In this document: positions 52,947-60,977 of the stretch, piece after piece
How the letters are laid out: each line of letters begins with the position of its first letter
Position numbering within the stretch: the stretch's first letter is position 1
DNA from: Microbacterium hydrothermale
Lineage (GTDB): Bacteria > Actinomycetota > Actinomycetes > Actinomycetales > Microbacteriaceae
Direction: 5' to 3'
Assembly (NCBI RefSeq): GCF_004854025.1
Contig: NZ_STGM01000002.1
Location: 372,001-436,000 of the forward strand
Length of the DNA: 64,000 nucleotides
Notes under the pieces: generated by a model
Databases searched by the model: none
Told to the model about the DNA's origin: nothing
The model's input: only the letters and a program-made list of their open reading frames with translations
Translations under genes and position numbers: made by a program

Positions 52947-53939
52947 ATGAACCGCACCACCCGGATGATCGCGCTCGTGGGCACCGCCGCCCTCGCTTTG
53001 TCGCTCAGTGCATGCAGCGACGGCCCGCTCGGCGCATCTGACGCCGCCAAGGATGGCGCCAGCGCCGACGCCGTCAGCATCCAATTCGTCAACCCTCTGC
53101 CCAACTATCCCGCCTGGCGTGTCATCGGCGACTGCATGGCCGACCAGGCCAAGGAACGCGGAGTGGACTTTAACGAGACCGGCCCGACCGGGCAGGCCAT
53201 GGACCCCACCACCATGATCGAGCAGATCCAGAGCGCCATCGCGAATAAGAAGTCTGGCATCATCACCCTGCCCGCCAGCGACGCCTTCGGCCCCCTCCTC
53301 CAGCAGGCCCGCGACGCAGGAATCGTCACGGCCACCATGTACGGCGACGGGGCCGATGGCAGCGGCGCCGACATCAACGTCGGCATCAACTGGACCGAAC
53401 TCGGCAAGGTCTACATCGACGAAGTCGAAAAGCTCCCCGGTGACAAGAAGGTGGGAATCATCACGAGCGCCGACACCGGCATCGGCAAATTGTTCATGGA
53501 CGGCGTCAAGACCGCCGTCGCAGCCACCGACGACATCGAGATCGTCGGAGAGGTGTACACCGGCGATGACTCCGCCAAGGCACTAGCGCAGACCAACGCC
53601 CTCCTCACCGCTCACCCCGACGTGAACGTCATCCTCACCAACATGGGAACCGCTACCCAGGGTGCGATCTCCGCCATCGAAGCGAAGGGCCTCACCGGTG
53701 AGATCTCCTTCATCGGCAATGGCCCCGACAACGGAGGCAAGGAAGCCATCGAAAGCGGAGCCGAGTACCGCTTCCTGCTCCAAGCGCTGTGCGACGGCGG
53801 AAAGGATGCACTCAACGCCGTCGCCGATCGTCTGGAAAGCGGCACCGCTGCCGGGGGCGCGGCAACCTTGATCGACATGGGCACTCGCATGGCCACGAAG
53901 GACGACTACGCCGAGTACGTCGCGAAGGGATGGTCGTGA
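52947..53939 (+). CDS. Sugar ABC transporter substrate-binding lipoprotein (RbsB/FrcB type)
   Basis: 330 aa. Lipobox LSAC (Cys at about 23). The mature part is a periplasmic-binding-protein class I fold (Peripla_BP_4): IQFVNPLPNYPAWRVIGDCM and EQIQSAIANKKSGIITLPAS. This class binds ribose, xylose, fructose or galactose-type monosaccharides. AGAAAGG ribosome-binding site. It overlaps the ATPase start by GTGA. Confidence 0.93.
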   Translation: MNRTTRMIALVGTAALALSLSACSDGPLGASDAAKDGASADAVSIQFVNPLPNYPAWRVIGDCMADQAKERGVDFNETGPTGQAMDPTTMIEQIQSAIANKKSGIITLPASDAFGPLLQQARDAGIVTATMYGDGADGSGADINVGINWTELGKVYIDEVEKLPGDKKVGIITSADTGIGKLFMDGVKTAVAATDDIEIVGEVYTGDDSAKALAQTNALLTAHPDVNVILTNMGTATQGAISAIEAKGLTGEISFIGNGPDNGGKEAIESGAEYRFLLQALCDGGKDALNAVADRLESGTAAGGAATLIDMGTRMATKDDYAEYVAKGWS

Positions 53940-54706
53940 CCGACACCGCCGCCCTCGAACTCCGAGGCATCAAGAAGTTTTTCGGATCCGTCGCCGCCCT
54001 CGAGCACGTGGATCTCGCCGCCTTCCCGGGAGAAATTCACGCCATCGTCGGAGATAACGGCGCCGGCAAATCCACCACCATCAAGATCATCACCGGCATC
54101 CACCGAGGCGATGGCGGCGACATCTTGATCAACGGCGACGTCGTCGAAAGTCACGGCGCCAGCACCCTCGAGAAGGGCATCGCCGTCGTCTATCAAGATC
54201 TCGCTCTCGTGGAATGTCTCGACATTTCCACCAACATGGCACTCGGGAACCTTCCCAAGCGCTTCGGAATGATCCTTGATCGCAAGCGCATGGATCGAGA
54301 AGCCGCAAAGGTACTCACCGACCTCAACGTCCGAGTCGGCGACGTGAAGACACCGGTAGGACTGCTCTCGGGCGGTCAACGGCAGGTCGTCGCCATCGCG
54401 CGCGCAGTCCGCATGGACACCCCCACCATCCTGCTCGACGAACCCACCGCCGCCCTCGGCGTGCAGGAAACAGCACAGGTCGGACGAATGCTCGACGAGC
54501 TCCGCGCCGCAGGCAAGGCCGTCATCGTCATTAGCCATGATCTCGACTTCGTCTTCCAACACTCCGACCGCATCACCGTCCTCCGGCTCGGGAACAGCGT
54601 CGGAACCCGGCGCACCGCCGAAACGACACGTGACGAGATCATCGGCATGATCACCGGCGCGATCCCCCGCGGCGCTGCGGCTACCGCCTTCAAGGAGAAG
54701 TCATGA
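53936..54706 (+). CDS. Sugar ABC transporter ATP-binding protein, single domain (FrcA-like)
   Basis: 256 aa from GTG 53936 (AAGGGA 5 nt upstream; the ATG at 53930 overlaps that box). Walker A GDNGAGKST at about 36-44, signature LSGGQRQ, Walker B ILLDEPTAAL and switch His in VISHDLD. Most CUT2 ATPases such as RbsA are double-length; this half-size form matches FrcA of the fructose transporter, where a single domain homodimerises. It overlaps the permease by ATGA. Confidence 0.93.
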   Translation: MTDTAALELRGIKKFFGSVAALEHVDLAAFPGEIHAIVGDNGAGKSTTIKIITGIHRGDGGDILINGDVVESHGASTLEKGIAVVYQDLALVECLDISTNMALGNLPKRFGMILDRKRMDREAAKVLTDLNVRVGDVKTPVGLLSGGQRQVVAIARAVRMDTPTILLDEPTAALGVQETAQVGRMLDELRAAGKAVIVISHDLDFVFQHSDRITVLRLGNSVGTRRTAETTRDEIIGMITGAIPRGAAATAFKEKS

Positions 54707-55715
54707 CACAGATCACCTCGACAGCCCCGGCCCCGGCCCCGGTTGTCACTCAGAAGGCCTCACGCCGGATCTCCTCGGTGCTGGTTCGCCAAGAGGCATC
54801 CCTCCTCGGCGTCGTCGCCGTCATCGTCATCGCGGCGACGGTGATCAACCCAGCATTTCTCACCGCGACAACATCACCGAAATCCTCCGCAGTTCCGTCA
54901 TCTATTTCGTGATGGCCTGCGGTGCGGCACTGCTGATTATCGGCGGCGGACTCGACTTCTCCGTCGGCGCGATCTTCACTCTCAGCGCCCTCACCGGCAC
55001 CTCGCTGATGAAAATGGGGGTGCCCATTCCGGTCGCGATTGTCGCTGCACTCGCCATCGCGGCACTCGTCGGCGTGCTCAACCACCTGATCATCACCTAC
55101 TGGCACGTCCCCCCGATCATCGCCACCCTCGGCGTGTTCTTCGTCGTCCTCGGCGCAAACTCCCTCATCACGGGAGGCCTCGACGTGCTCCCACTCCCCA
55201 CGGAGTTCGTCCGTCTCGGTCAGGGATATTTCATCGGCGTCCCCAACATCATCTGGATCGCTGTCCTGGTGGGCATCATCACGTGGTTTGCTCTCGAGCA
55301 CACCCGCTTCGGCGTCAACGTCCGCGCTCTCGGCGGCAATCGCGCGGCCGCCGTTGCCAATGGCCTCCATGTGAAGAAGCTCGACCTCGCTCTGTACGCC
55401 ATCGCCGCCGTCACCGGCGGCATCGCGGGCCTGCTTTACTCCGCGCGAGTCGGGGCAGGACAGGTTGAAGCGGGCGGCTCGGCGACCACGCTCGTCGTCG
55501 TCACAGCTGTCCTCATCGGAGGTGTCAGCCTGCTCGGAGGGCTCGGGAACATCACGGGCGTCGCCATTGGCGCCGTCCTGCTCTCCCTCATCGACAACGC
55601 CCTCATCGTGTCCCGCATCCCACCCCAGTTCAACAACATCGTCGTCGGCGCCATCCTCGTCTGCGCCGTCGCCGTCGACCACCTCCGCCGCCAGCAGCTC
55701 TACAAGCGCCGCTAA
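54703..55715 (+). pseudogene. Sugar ABC transporter permease (RbsC/FrcC type), frameshifted
   Basis: The protein starts normally at ATG 54703 (helix SLLGVVAVIVIAATVINPAFLTA). The frame then breaks at about 54865-54867. Reading continues in the next frame as DNITEILRSSVIYFVMACGA, then GGGLDFSVGAIFTLSALTG and the rest of a normal CUT2 permease to 55715. One missing base (GCGGAC to GCGAC would do) restores a single product of about 337 aa. Without correction the transporter would be broken, although an internal ATG at 54912 (just past the stop of the first frame) could make a truncated protein. This is either a real mutation or an assembly error. Confidence 0.8.
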
Positions 55716-55729
55716 CAGCAACGCGTTTG

Positions 55730-55782
55730 TGGTGCCTGCGCCACAGAGGCGCCTGTTGGGCGGCTCGGTGGCACAGGCACCA
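55730..55782. repeat. Inverted-repeat element, family I
   Basis: TGGTGCCTGCGCCA (55730-55743) pairs at 13 of 14 positions with TGGCACAGGCACCA (55769-55782). It starts 14 bp after the permease stop and may serve as a transcription terminator between transporter and kinase. Confidence 0.75.
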
Positions 55783-55827
55783 TGACGGCTGAGGGCTGAG
55801 GGGCCCGGACCTCGCGCATCCGTCGCG

Positions 55828-55833
55828 TAGTGT
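55828..55833 (+). promoter_or_regulatory. Putative -10 box of the kinase gene
   Basis: TAGTGT 20 bp before the ATG at 55854, downstream of the hairpin at 55730, so the kinase probably has its own promoter. Confidence 0.4.
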
Positions 55834-55853
55834 CACCACAGAAGGAGAAGCGG

Positions 55854-56813
55854 ATGCCCACCAGCAGAAAGACGCAACCCGCCAACGCTCAGCATTATGG
55901 CAGTAGCGCGGCGGCCCGCATCCTGGTCGTCGGCGAGGCCCTGATCGACATCATCGAGAAGGACGGCTCTGTCACGGAGCACGTGGGCGGGTCCCCCGCA
56001 AACGTCGCCCTTACGCTCGCGCGGCTCGGCCGCGAGGCGACGCTCGTGACCGACATCGCCGACGACGACCGCGGCCGGCGCATCACCGAACACCTCAGCG
56101 CCTCCGGCGTGAGAGTTGTCCACGGCGATGCTTCGCGCACCTCGACAGCCCGTGCGACGCTGCGCGAGGATGGCTCCGCCCAGTACGTCTTCGACCTCTC
56201 CTGGAACCCGCCGACCGCCGACCTGAGTGACGTCACCCACGTGCACACGGGCTCCATCGCCATCTACCTCGAGCCGGGCGGCTCTGCCGTGCTCGAAATA
56301 CTCGAGGCCTTGCCGGCGGGAGTTACCGCGAGCGTAGATGCGAACATCCGCCCGGCTCTCGTGGGCGGGCAGAGAGAAGCGCTCGCGCGTTTCGAGCGGG
56401 TCGCGGCGTCCTGCGAGATCGTCAAGCTCAGTGACGAGGACGCCGAATGGCTGTACCCGACAATGCACCTCGACGGCGTGCTAGCCCGACTGCTTGAGCT
56501 CGGCGCGCAGCTCGCAGTGGTTACGCGCGGAGGCGAAGGGCTGCTGCTCGCCTCCTCCGTCGCGCGCGTCACCGTGCCCGCCGAAAGCATCGTGGTCGCC
56601 GACACGATCGGCGCGGGCGATTCCGCGATGGGCGCGATCCTCGACGAGGCTCACCGGCAGGGGCTGGGTGCGTCAAACGGGATGCTCGTCGACGAACCGT
56701 CGCTCCACGCAATTGGGCAGTGGGCGGCGCGGGTCGCGGGAGTTACAACATCCCACTCAGGCGCGAATCCTCCAACCAGCGCTGAACTCCGTTGCCCAAA
56801 AGTCAGCAGATGA
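55854..56813 (+). CDS. PfkB/ribokinase-family carbohydrate kinase (fructokinase-like)
   Basis: 319 aa. N-terminal PfkB region ILVVGEALIDII, then HVGGSPANVALTLARLG (signature 1), and signature 2 with the catalytic Asp in ADTIGAGDSAMGAIL. Fructokinase is the best guess given the FrcA-like transporter and polyol dehydrogenase upstream. GAAGGAG ribosome-binding site. The palindrome at 56816 follows its stop codon almost directly. Confidence 0.92.
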   Translation: MPTSRKTQPANAQHYGSSAAARILVVGEALIDIIEKDGSVTEHVGGSPANVALTLARLGREATLVTDIADDDRGRRITEHLSASGVRVVHGDASRTSTARATLREDGSAQYVFDLSWNPPTADLSDVTHVHTGSIAIYLEPGGSAVLEILEALPAGVTASVDANIRPALVGGQREALARFERVAASCEIVKLSDEDAEWLYPTMHLDGVLARLLELGAQLAVVTRGGEGLLLASSVARVTVPAESIVVADTIGAGDSAMGAILDEAHRQGLGASNGMLVDEPSLHAIGQWAARVAGVTTSHSGANPPTSAELRCPKVSR

Positions 56814-56815
56814 AC

Positions 56816-56843
56816 GGTGCAAAACCGATCGGTTTCGCACCAC
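56816..56843. repeat. 28-bp palindrome, right copy
   Basis: GGTGCAAAACCGATCGGTTTCGCACC, one mismatch from the left copy at 47983, with the right flank AC also shared. Located 2 bp after the kinase stop codon. Confidence 0.88.
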
Positions 56844-56845
56844 CC

Positions 56846-57084
56846 TTAGGGAACTTGGGAGGCGAGTCCTGCCTCGAGCTCGCCTTCCATCCGGCGACGC
56901 ATTCGGCGGTAGAGCACGGCGTACCAGAGGAAGGAGCCCACGGTGCTGATTGCGATCAGTACCGTGCCCCAGCGTCGGACTCGCCCCTGTCGTGAGATTC
57001 GGCGTCAGGGTCGCCCCTTTCTCGGGCGAGAAGGGCCGCCAGCGGATCGACGAGCGCGGCGAGAAGATCCCAGATCACGCCCAT
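56846..57084 (-). pseudogene. Small membrane protein gene, probably frameshifted
   Basis: Starts at ATG 57084 (GVIWDLLAALVDPLAALLA), overlapping the upstream small gene by 10 nt, and meets TGA at 56956-56958. The next frame continues directly with a membrane helix (VLIAISTVGSFLWYAVLY), a basic-acidic tail RRMRRRMEGELEAGLA, and TAA at 56846-56848. Total length 239 nt is one short of a multiple of three, so one lost G near 56958-56962 would explain it. Alternatively two tiny overlapping genes exist. Confidence 0.4.
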
Positions 57085-57296
57085 CGGGTGGGGCGCCTCC
57101 GCGCCCGCCAGTACCAGCCCCACGCGACCACGCATGTCCCGCCCACCCAAAGAGCGAGAACGGCACTCCATATGGGCAGAACGCGGCCGGTCGAGGTCGG
57201 GTCGGAGATCAGCAGCGGTACGGCCAAGATCCCGCACAGCAGGAAGATGACTCCCAGCCAGATGACCCCGGTAGGGCGCGTGGGTCCGTCTGTCAT
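57075..57296 (-). CDS. Small two-helix membrane protein
   Basis: 73 aa from ATG 57296. Two hydrophobic helices (TGVIWLGVIFLLCGILAVPLL and LPIWSAVLALWVGGTCVVAWGWYW) and a basic C-terminus (RARRRPTRW). No family recognised. Located in the A/T-richer island, downstream of the GNAT gene on the same strand. Confidence 0.55.
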   Translation of the reverse strand: MTDGPTRPTGVIWLGVIFLLCGILAVPLLISDPTSTGRVLPIWSAVLALWVGGTCVVAWGWYWRARRRPTRWA

Positions 57297-57458
57297 CGTC
57301 GAATGCTCGCAGTGGTACGCACGGCTGCCACCGCTTGCAATCCGCCCCAACGCATTGAAGCGTGCGGCCCGTGATGCGACCCCGGCCCGGGCAGCGAAGG
57401 TAGATTCTGCAGCCGATCTCGTCCCGACAACTCTCGTACGTTCGTTTCGCCCCTGAGC

Positions 57459-57944
57459 TCAGAGTCCGACGGGACCGCGCGAAAGTCGCCACGTCACGAA
57501 CGGCTGTTCGTTCGGTCCCGCGCGAAACCGATCCGTGGGAACCCAATTGCGTTCCCGGTAGAAGCGCTGTGCACGCTTGTTGCCGTGCCAGACTCCGAGT
57601 TCGGCTTGTCGCAGACCGAGCGATTGAGCGAACTGGGTGTAGAGCATGGTCCCTATTCCCGATCCGATCCGCTCGGGAATGACATAGAGCCCGACGAGCT
57701 CGACGGGCTCCGCTTCTTCCGGCGGGACGCGGAAGTGAATGAAGCCGGCCATTCCCGTGGGCGTATCGACAACGAAAGTCTTTCGGTGGGCTTCCGATAA
57801 AAATCGCGTCCACATGTTCAGGCGACTGCGCTCGGATTCGCCATCTCGGAGAGAGTCACCGTAGTAGAAGGCTCGTGAGGCCACATGGAGAGCCGTGATC
57901 GTTTCAGCGTCCTCAGGTTGTGAGGGCCGGACAGGAGGCGTCAT
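57459..57944 (-). CDS. GNAT family N-acetyltransferase
   Basis: 161 aa. Acetyl-CoA motif in VELVGLYVIPERIGSGIGTML at about 81-101 and the C-terminal AQRFYRERNWVPT segment. The start lies close to the island's right margin. Target unknown. Confidence 0.88.
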   Translation of the reverse strand: MTPPVRPSQPEDAETITALHVASRAFYYGDSLRDGESERSRLNMWTRFLSEAHRKTFVVDTPTGMAGFIHFRVPPEEAEPVELVGLYVIPERIGSGIGTMLYTQFAQSLGLRQAELGVWHGNKRAQRFYRERNWVPTDRFRAGPNEQPFVTWRLSRGPVGL

Positions 57945-58018
57945 TCACAGATTCAACCATCACCCCGAACGTGCCCCTCTGTCGCGCCACAGGCGGCGTA
58001 ACACCCGTCGAATAGCTG

Positions 58019-58132
58019 GGCGGCGACACGTCGAACGGTGACGCCCACATCATCCACAGCGTCGGCGATCACAACGGCACCGTCTCCGCGAGCGTCCTAC
58101 CCGAGGCCTTCGTTAATCCGCCTCAGCGGTAA
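58019..58132 (+). pseudogene. Possible C-terminal gene remnant
   Basis: After an in-frame TAG at 58013, 37 codons with a protein-like composition (GDTSNGDAHIIHSVGDHNG, then VLPEAFVNPPQ) run to TAA at 58130-58132. There is no start codon or ribosome-binding site. It could be the tail of a lost gene at the island boundary. The rest of the 290-bp gap 57945-58234 shows nothing else. Confidence 0.3.
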
Positions 58133-58234
58133 GCGCCTCATCCGTCCTGGGCGGGTCTCGGTCAGGAACCAGTGGCTCCGCGACACCGCGTGCGGAGCCG
58201 TCAGGCACGCGGGTCGAGGCCGCCCCTACGCACG

Positions 58235-59275
58235 TCAGCCCGCGATGACGTGCGCAAGAGCCTCCGGCACCGACAGCGTGACCTCGTCCCCCGGTCGCAG
58301 CGGCGAGATCGACCCGACCTCCGCGTGCAGTTCGAGCGCGCCCGCGTCGACGGTGATTTCGCTGCGCGCGCCCACCGGCCGGCGCGATCGGACCGTTCCG
58401 ACGATGCGCAGGGGGCCGGCATCCGCCCCCTCTCCCACCCGCACGTCCTCCTGCCGGAAGACGAGGGTCGCGGGCCCGTCGGCGAGGCCCGTCGCGGCGA
58501 CCTCACCGAGCGCGCTGCGATGGATGCCGCCGCGCACCTCGCCCGGGACGGCGTTGCGCGTGCCCATGAGCTCGGCCGCGCGCAGACTCCCCGGGCGGCG
58601 GTAGGCCTCGACGACCGTGCCCTCGTGCAGCAGGCGGCCGTGCTCGACCAGCGCGATGCGATCGGCGACCCGCGCGGCTTCGTCGCGGTCGTGCGTGACG
58701 AGCAGGATCGTCGGGGCGACGTCGGCGCGCACCGCCTCGAGCAGATCGTGCATGTCGGCCCGCAGCGCCGAGTCGAGCGCGCTGAACGGTTCGTCCAGCA
58801 GCAGCACGGCGGGCTCGGCGGCGAGGGCGCGGGCGATCGCGACGCGCTGCTCCTGCCCGCCCGACAGCTCCCCGACCCGGCGTCGGCCGTACCCGGCGAG
58901 CCGCACGGTGTCGAGGTAGCGCTCAGCGCGCTCGCGGGCGCGGGCACGCGGCATCCCCGACACCCGGTCCGAGAACGCGACGTTGTCGAGCACCGACAGG
59001 TGCGGGAACAGCAGGGAGCGCTGGAAGACCATGCCGACGCCGCGCTGCTCGGCGGCGACGGCGGCGACGTCGCGGCCGGCGATCGCGACCGTGCCGCGGT
59101 CGGGCGACTCGAGGCCGGCGATCACGCGCAACAGCGTCGATTTGCCCGATCCGCTGGGTCCGAGCACCGCGGTGCAGGTTCCCGCGGCGACCGTCAGCGA
59201 CAGGTCGTCGAGGGCGGGGTCCGTCGAGGCGGCGAAGGTCTTGGTCAGTCCCGAGAGGACCAGGTCGGCGCTCAC
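58235..59275 (-). CDS. ABC transporter ATP-binding protein (YnjD/PotA-like)
   Basis: 346 aa. Walker A GPSGSGKST at about 39-47, Q-loop VFQRSLLFPH, signature LSGGQEQRVAIARA, Walker B LLLDEPFSALDS and switch His in VTHDRDEA. A C-terminal TOBE-like regulatory region extends past residue 235. GTG start at 59275 overlaps the permease stop by GTGA; last gene of a four-gene importer operon. Confidence 0.92.
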   Translation of the reverse strand: MSADLVLSGLTKTFAASTDPALDDLSLTVAAGTCTAVLGPSGSGKSTLLRVIAGLESPDRGTVAIAGRDVAAVAAEQRGVGMVFQRSLLFPHLSVLDNVAFSDRVSGMPRARARERAERYLDTVRLAGYGRRRVGELSGGQEQRVAIARALAAEPAVLLLDEPFSALDSALRADMHDLLEAVRADVAPTILLVTHDRDEAARVADRIALVEHGRLLHEGTVVEAYRRPGSLRAAELMGTRNAVPGEVRGGIHRSALGEVAATGLADGPATLVFRQEDVRVGEGADAGPLRIVGTVRSRRPVGARSEITVDAGALELHAEVGSISPLRPGDEVTLSVPEALAHVIAG

Positions 59276-60105
59276 GCGCTCACCTCTTTCGACGAACGGG
59301 TGCGGCGGCGGCCGAAGGCCAGCACGCCGACGAGCAGCAGGACGGGCGGGGCGACCGCCGAGAGCGACATCAGGGCGACTGCGGCGTCGTTGCCCAGCCC
59401 CGCGGCCGCCGAGGCGACGACGAGGGGCAGGGTGACGACCTCTCCCCCGCCGACGATGAGGGTGACGATGTAGTCGCTCCACGCCACGAGGAAGGCGAGG
59501 AACGCGGCGCGCGCGAGCGCCGGTGCGATCAGCGGAAGCTGCACGCGGCGGAGCACCTGCAGGCGCCCGGCACCGAGGAGGCGCGCCTCCTCCTCGTAGG
59601 AGCGGTCGTACGCGCCGTAGGCGGTGCGCATCACGAACGCCGTGTACGGCAGCGCCATGACCGTCAGCACCATCGCCACCCCGACGAGCGAGGGCACGTG
59701 CGCGCGCAGCAGCACGACGTTGACGCCGAGAACCGCCGCGAAGGGCGGGAGCGCGATCGGCGCGAGCAGCAGCACCGAGACGAACCGCGCCCCCGGCACG
59801 GCCCCGAAGGTGAGCGCGCGGGCGGCGAGCGCACCCAGCAGCGTCGCCGCGATCGCGACGACGACCCCGAGCACGAGCGAGCGGCCCAGAGCCGGCACCG
59901 CGCCGAGCGCGATCGCCTGGTCGATCGAGCGGATGCCGAGAGCGGTGGGGAGCACGGACGGGAAGCTCCAGCGGTCGGCGAACGACCACAGCACGAGCGG
60001 CAGCAGGGGCAGAGCGAACCACCCCGCGAGGGCGACGGCGAGCAGTCGCCGCAGGGCCTTGCCGGCGCCGCGCGAGCGGGTGAGGGGACTGTCGACGGCG
60101 GTCAT
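59272..60105 (-). CDS. ABC transporter permease, second subunit (YnjC C-half/PotC-like)
   Basis: 277 aa, six predicted helices starting near residue 20. Coupling loop YEEEARLLGAGRLQVLRRVQLP is clear. The two permeases are separate here, whereas E. coli YnjC is a fused protein. ATGA overlap with the first permease and GTGA overlap with the ATPase. Confidence 0.92.
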   Translation of the reverse strand: MTAVDSPLTRSRGAGKALRRLLAVALAGWFALPLLPLVLWSFADRWSFPSVLPTALGIRSIDQAIALGAVPALGRSLVLGVVVAIAATLLGALAARALTFGAVPGARFVSVLLLAPIALPPFAAVLGVNVVLLRAHVPSLVGVAMVLTVMALPYTAFVMRTAYGAYDRSYEEEARLLGAGRLQVLRRVQLPLIAPALARAAFLAFLVAWSDYIVTLIVGGGEVVTLPLVVASAAAGLGNDAAVALMSLSAVAPPVLLLVGVLAFGRRRTRSSKEVSA

Positions 60106-60977
60106 CGCCACGCCGCCGTCCGCCGGAGCGCAGCGAAGGTCAGGGCCACCGCCGCGAGGGCGAGCACGCTCGTGACGAGGGCGACGGCCGCCGCCTCGGG
60201 CCGCGAGTCGAGGGACACACCCTGGAACAGGCGCACCGCGAGCACGGGCAGCGGCTCGGGCGAGGTGCGTCCGAGCAACCACAGCACCTCGTACGACCCG
60301 AGCGCGTAGACGAAGCTGATCGCCGCTCCGATGAGGATCGTCGGCGCCGTCAACGGCAGCAGCACGTGACGGAAGCGCTGCGCGCGGCCCGCGCCGAGCA
60401 GCGCCGCTGTCTCGTCGTAGGTCTGGATGCGGGTCGCGAGCGTGCCCGTGACGATGAGGGCGATGAACGCCGACTCCTTCCACGCCAGCTCGACGATCGC
60501 GGCGCCCCAGAGCGGTCCGCCGACCCACGGCGCCCACGACTCGGGAGGGATGCCGAGCAGGCGCGGCAGCACGCCGGCGTCCGACAGCAGCAGCCCCACG
60601 GTGGCGGCGGCGATGAGGTGCGGGATGGTGACGGTGAGGGTGCCGAGGGCGGCCACCGCGCGGCTGCTGCGCGTGCGCGAGACGATCACGATCGCCGCGA
60701 GCGTGCCGATGACCACCGCCAGCACGGTGCTGACCGCCGCGACGCTGAGCGAGACCCCGACCGCGGCGAACAGCTCGCCCGGACGCGCGGTGAAGGCCTC
60801 GACCCCCGGGGTGGGCCGCCCCACCACCGGCAGCAGCCCGAACGCCTGCAGCGCCGTCGCCCCGATGCCGCCGCCCAGCACCACGAGCGAGAGCACGGCG
60901 GCGGGCAGCACCAGCAGCGCCCCGCGCAGCTTCTCGCGGGGCGAGCCGGCGCGCCGGGCGACGGGCGCCCAGGTCAC
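60102..60977 (-). CDS. ABC transporter permease, first subunit (YnjC N-half/PotB-like)
   Basis: 291 aa from GTG 60977, which overlaps the binding-protein TGA (60974-60976) in the usual GTGA manner; an ORF start at 61025 would overlap much more. Membrane segments begin at about 20. Coupling loop: YDETAALLGAGRAQRFRHVLLP. Confidence 0.9.
   Translation of the reverse strand: MTWAPVARRAGSPREKLRGALLVLPAAVLSLVVLGGGIGATALQAFGLLPVVGRPTPGVEAFTARPGELFAAVGVSLSVAAVSTVLAVVIGTLAAIVIVSRTRSSRAVAALGTLTVTIPHLIAAATVGLLLSDAGVLPRLLGIPPESWAPWVGGPLWGAAIVELAWKESAFIALIVTGTLATRIQTYDETAALLGAGRAQRFRHVLLPLTAPTILIGAAISFVYALGSYEVLWLLGRTSPEPLPVLAVRLFQGVSLDSRPEAAAVALVTSVLALAAVALTFAALRRTAAWR

Noticed and set aside
56956..57813. 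A 285-codon minus-strand open frame
   Set aside because: It is a shadow of the GNAT gene and a small membrane gene; only its last 42 codons, from 57084, look real.
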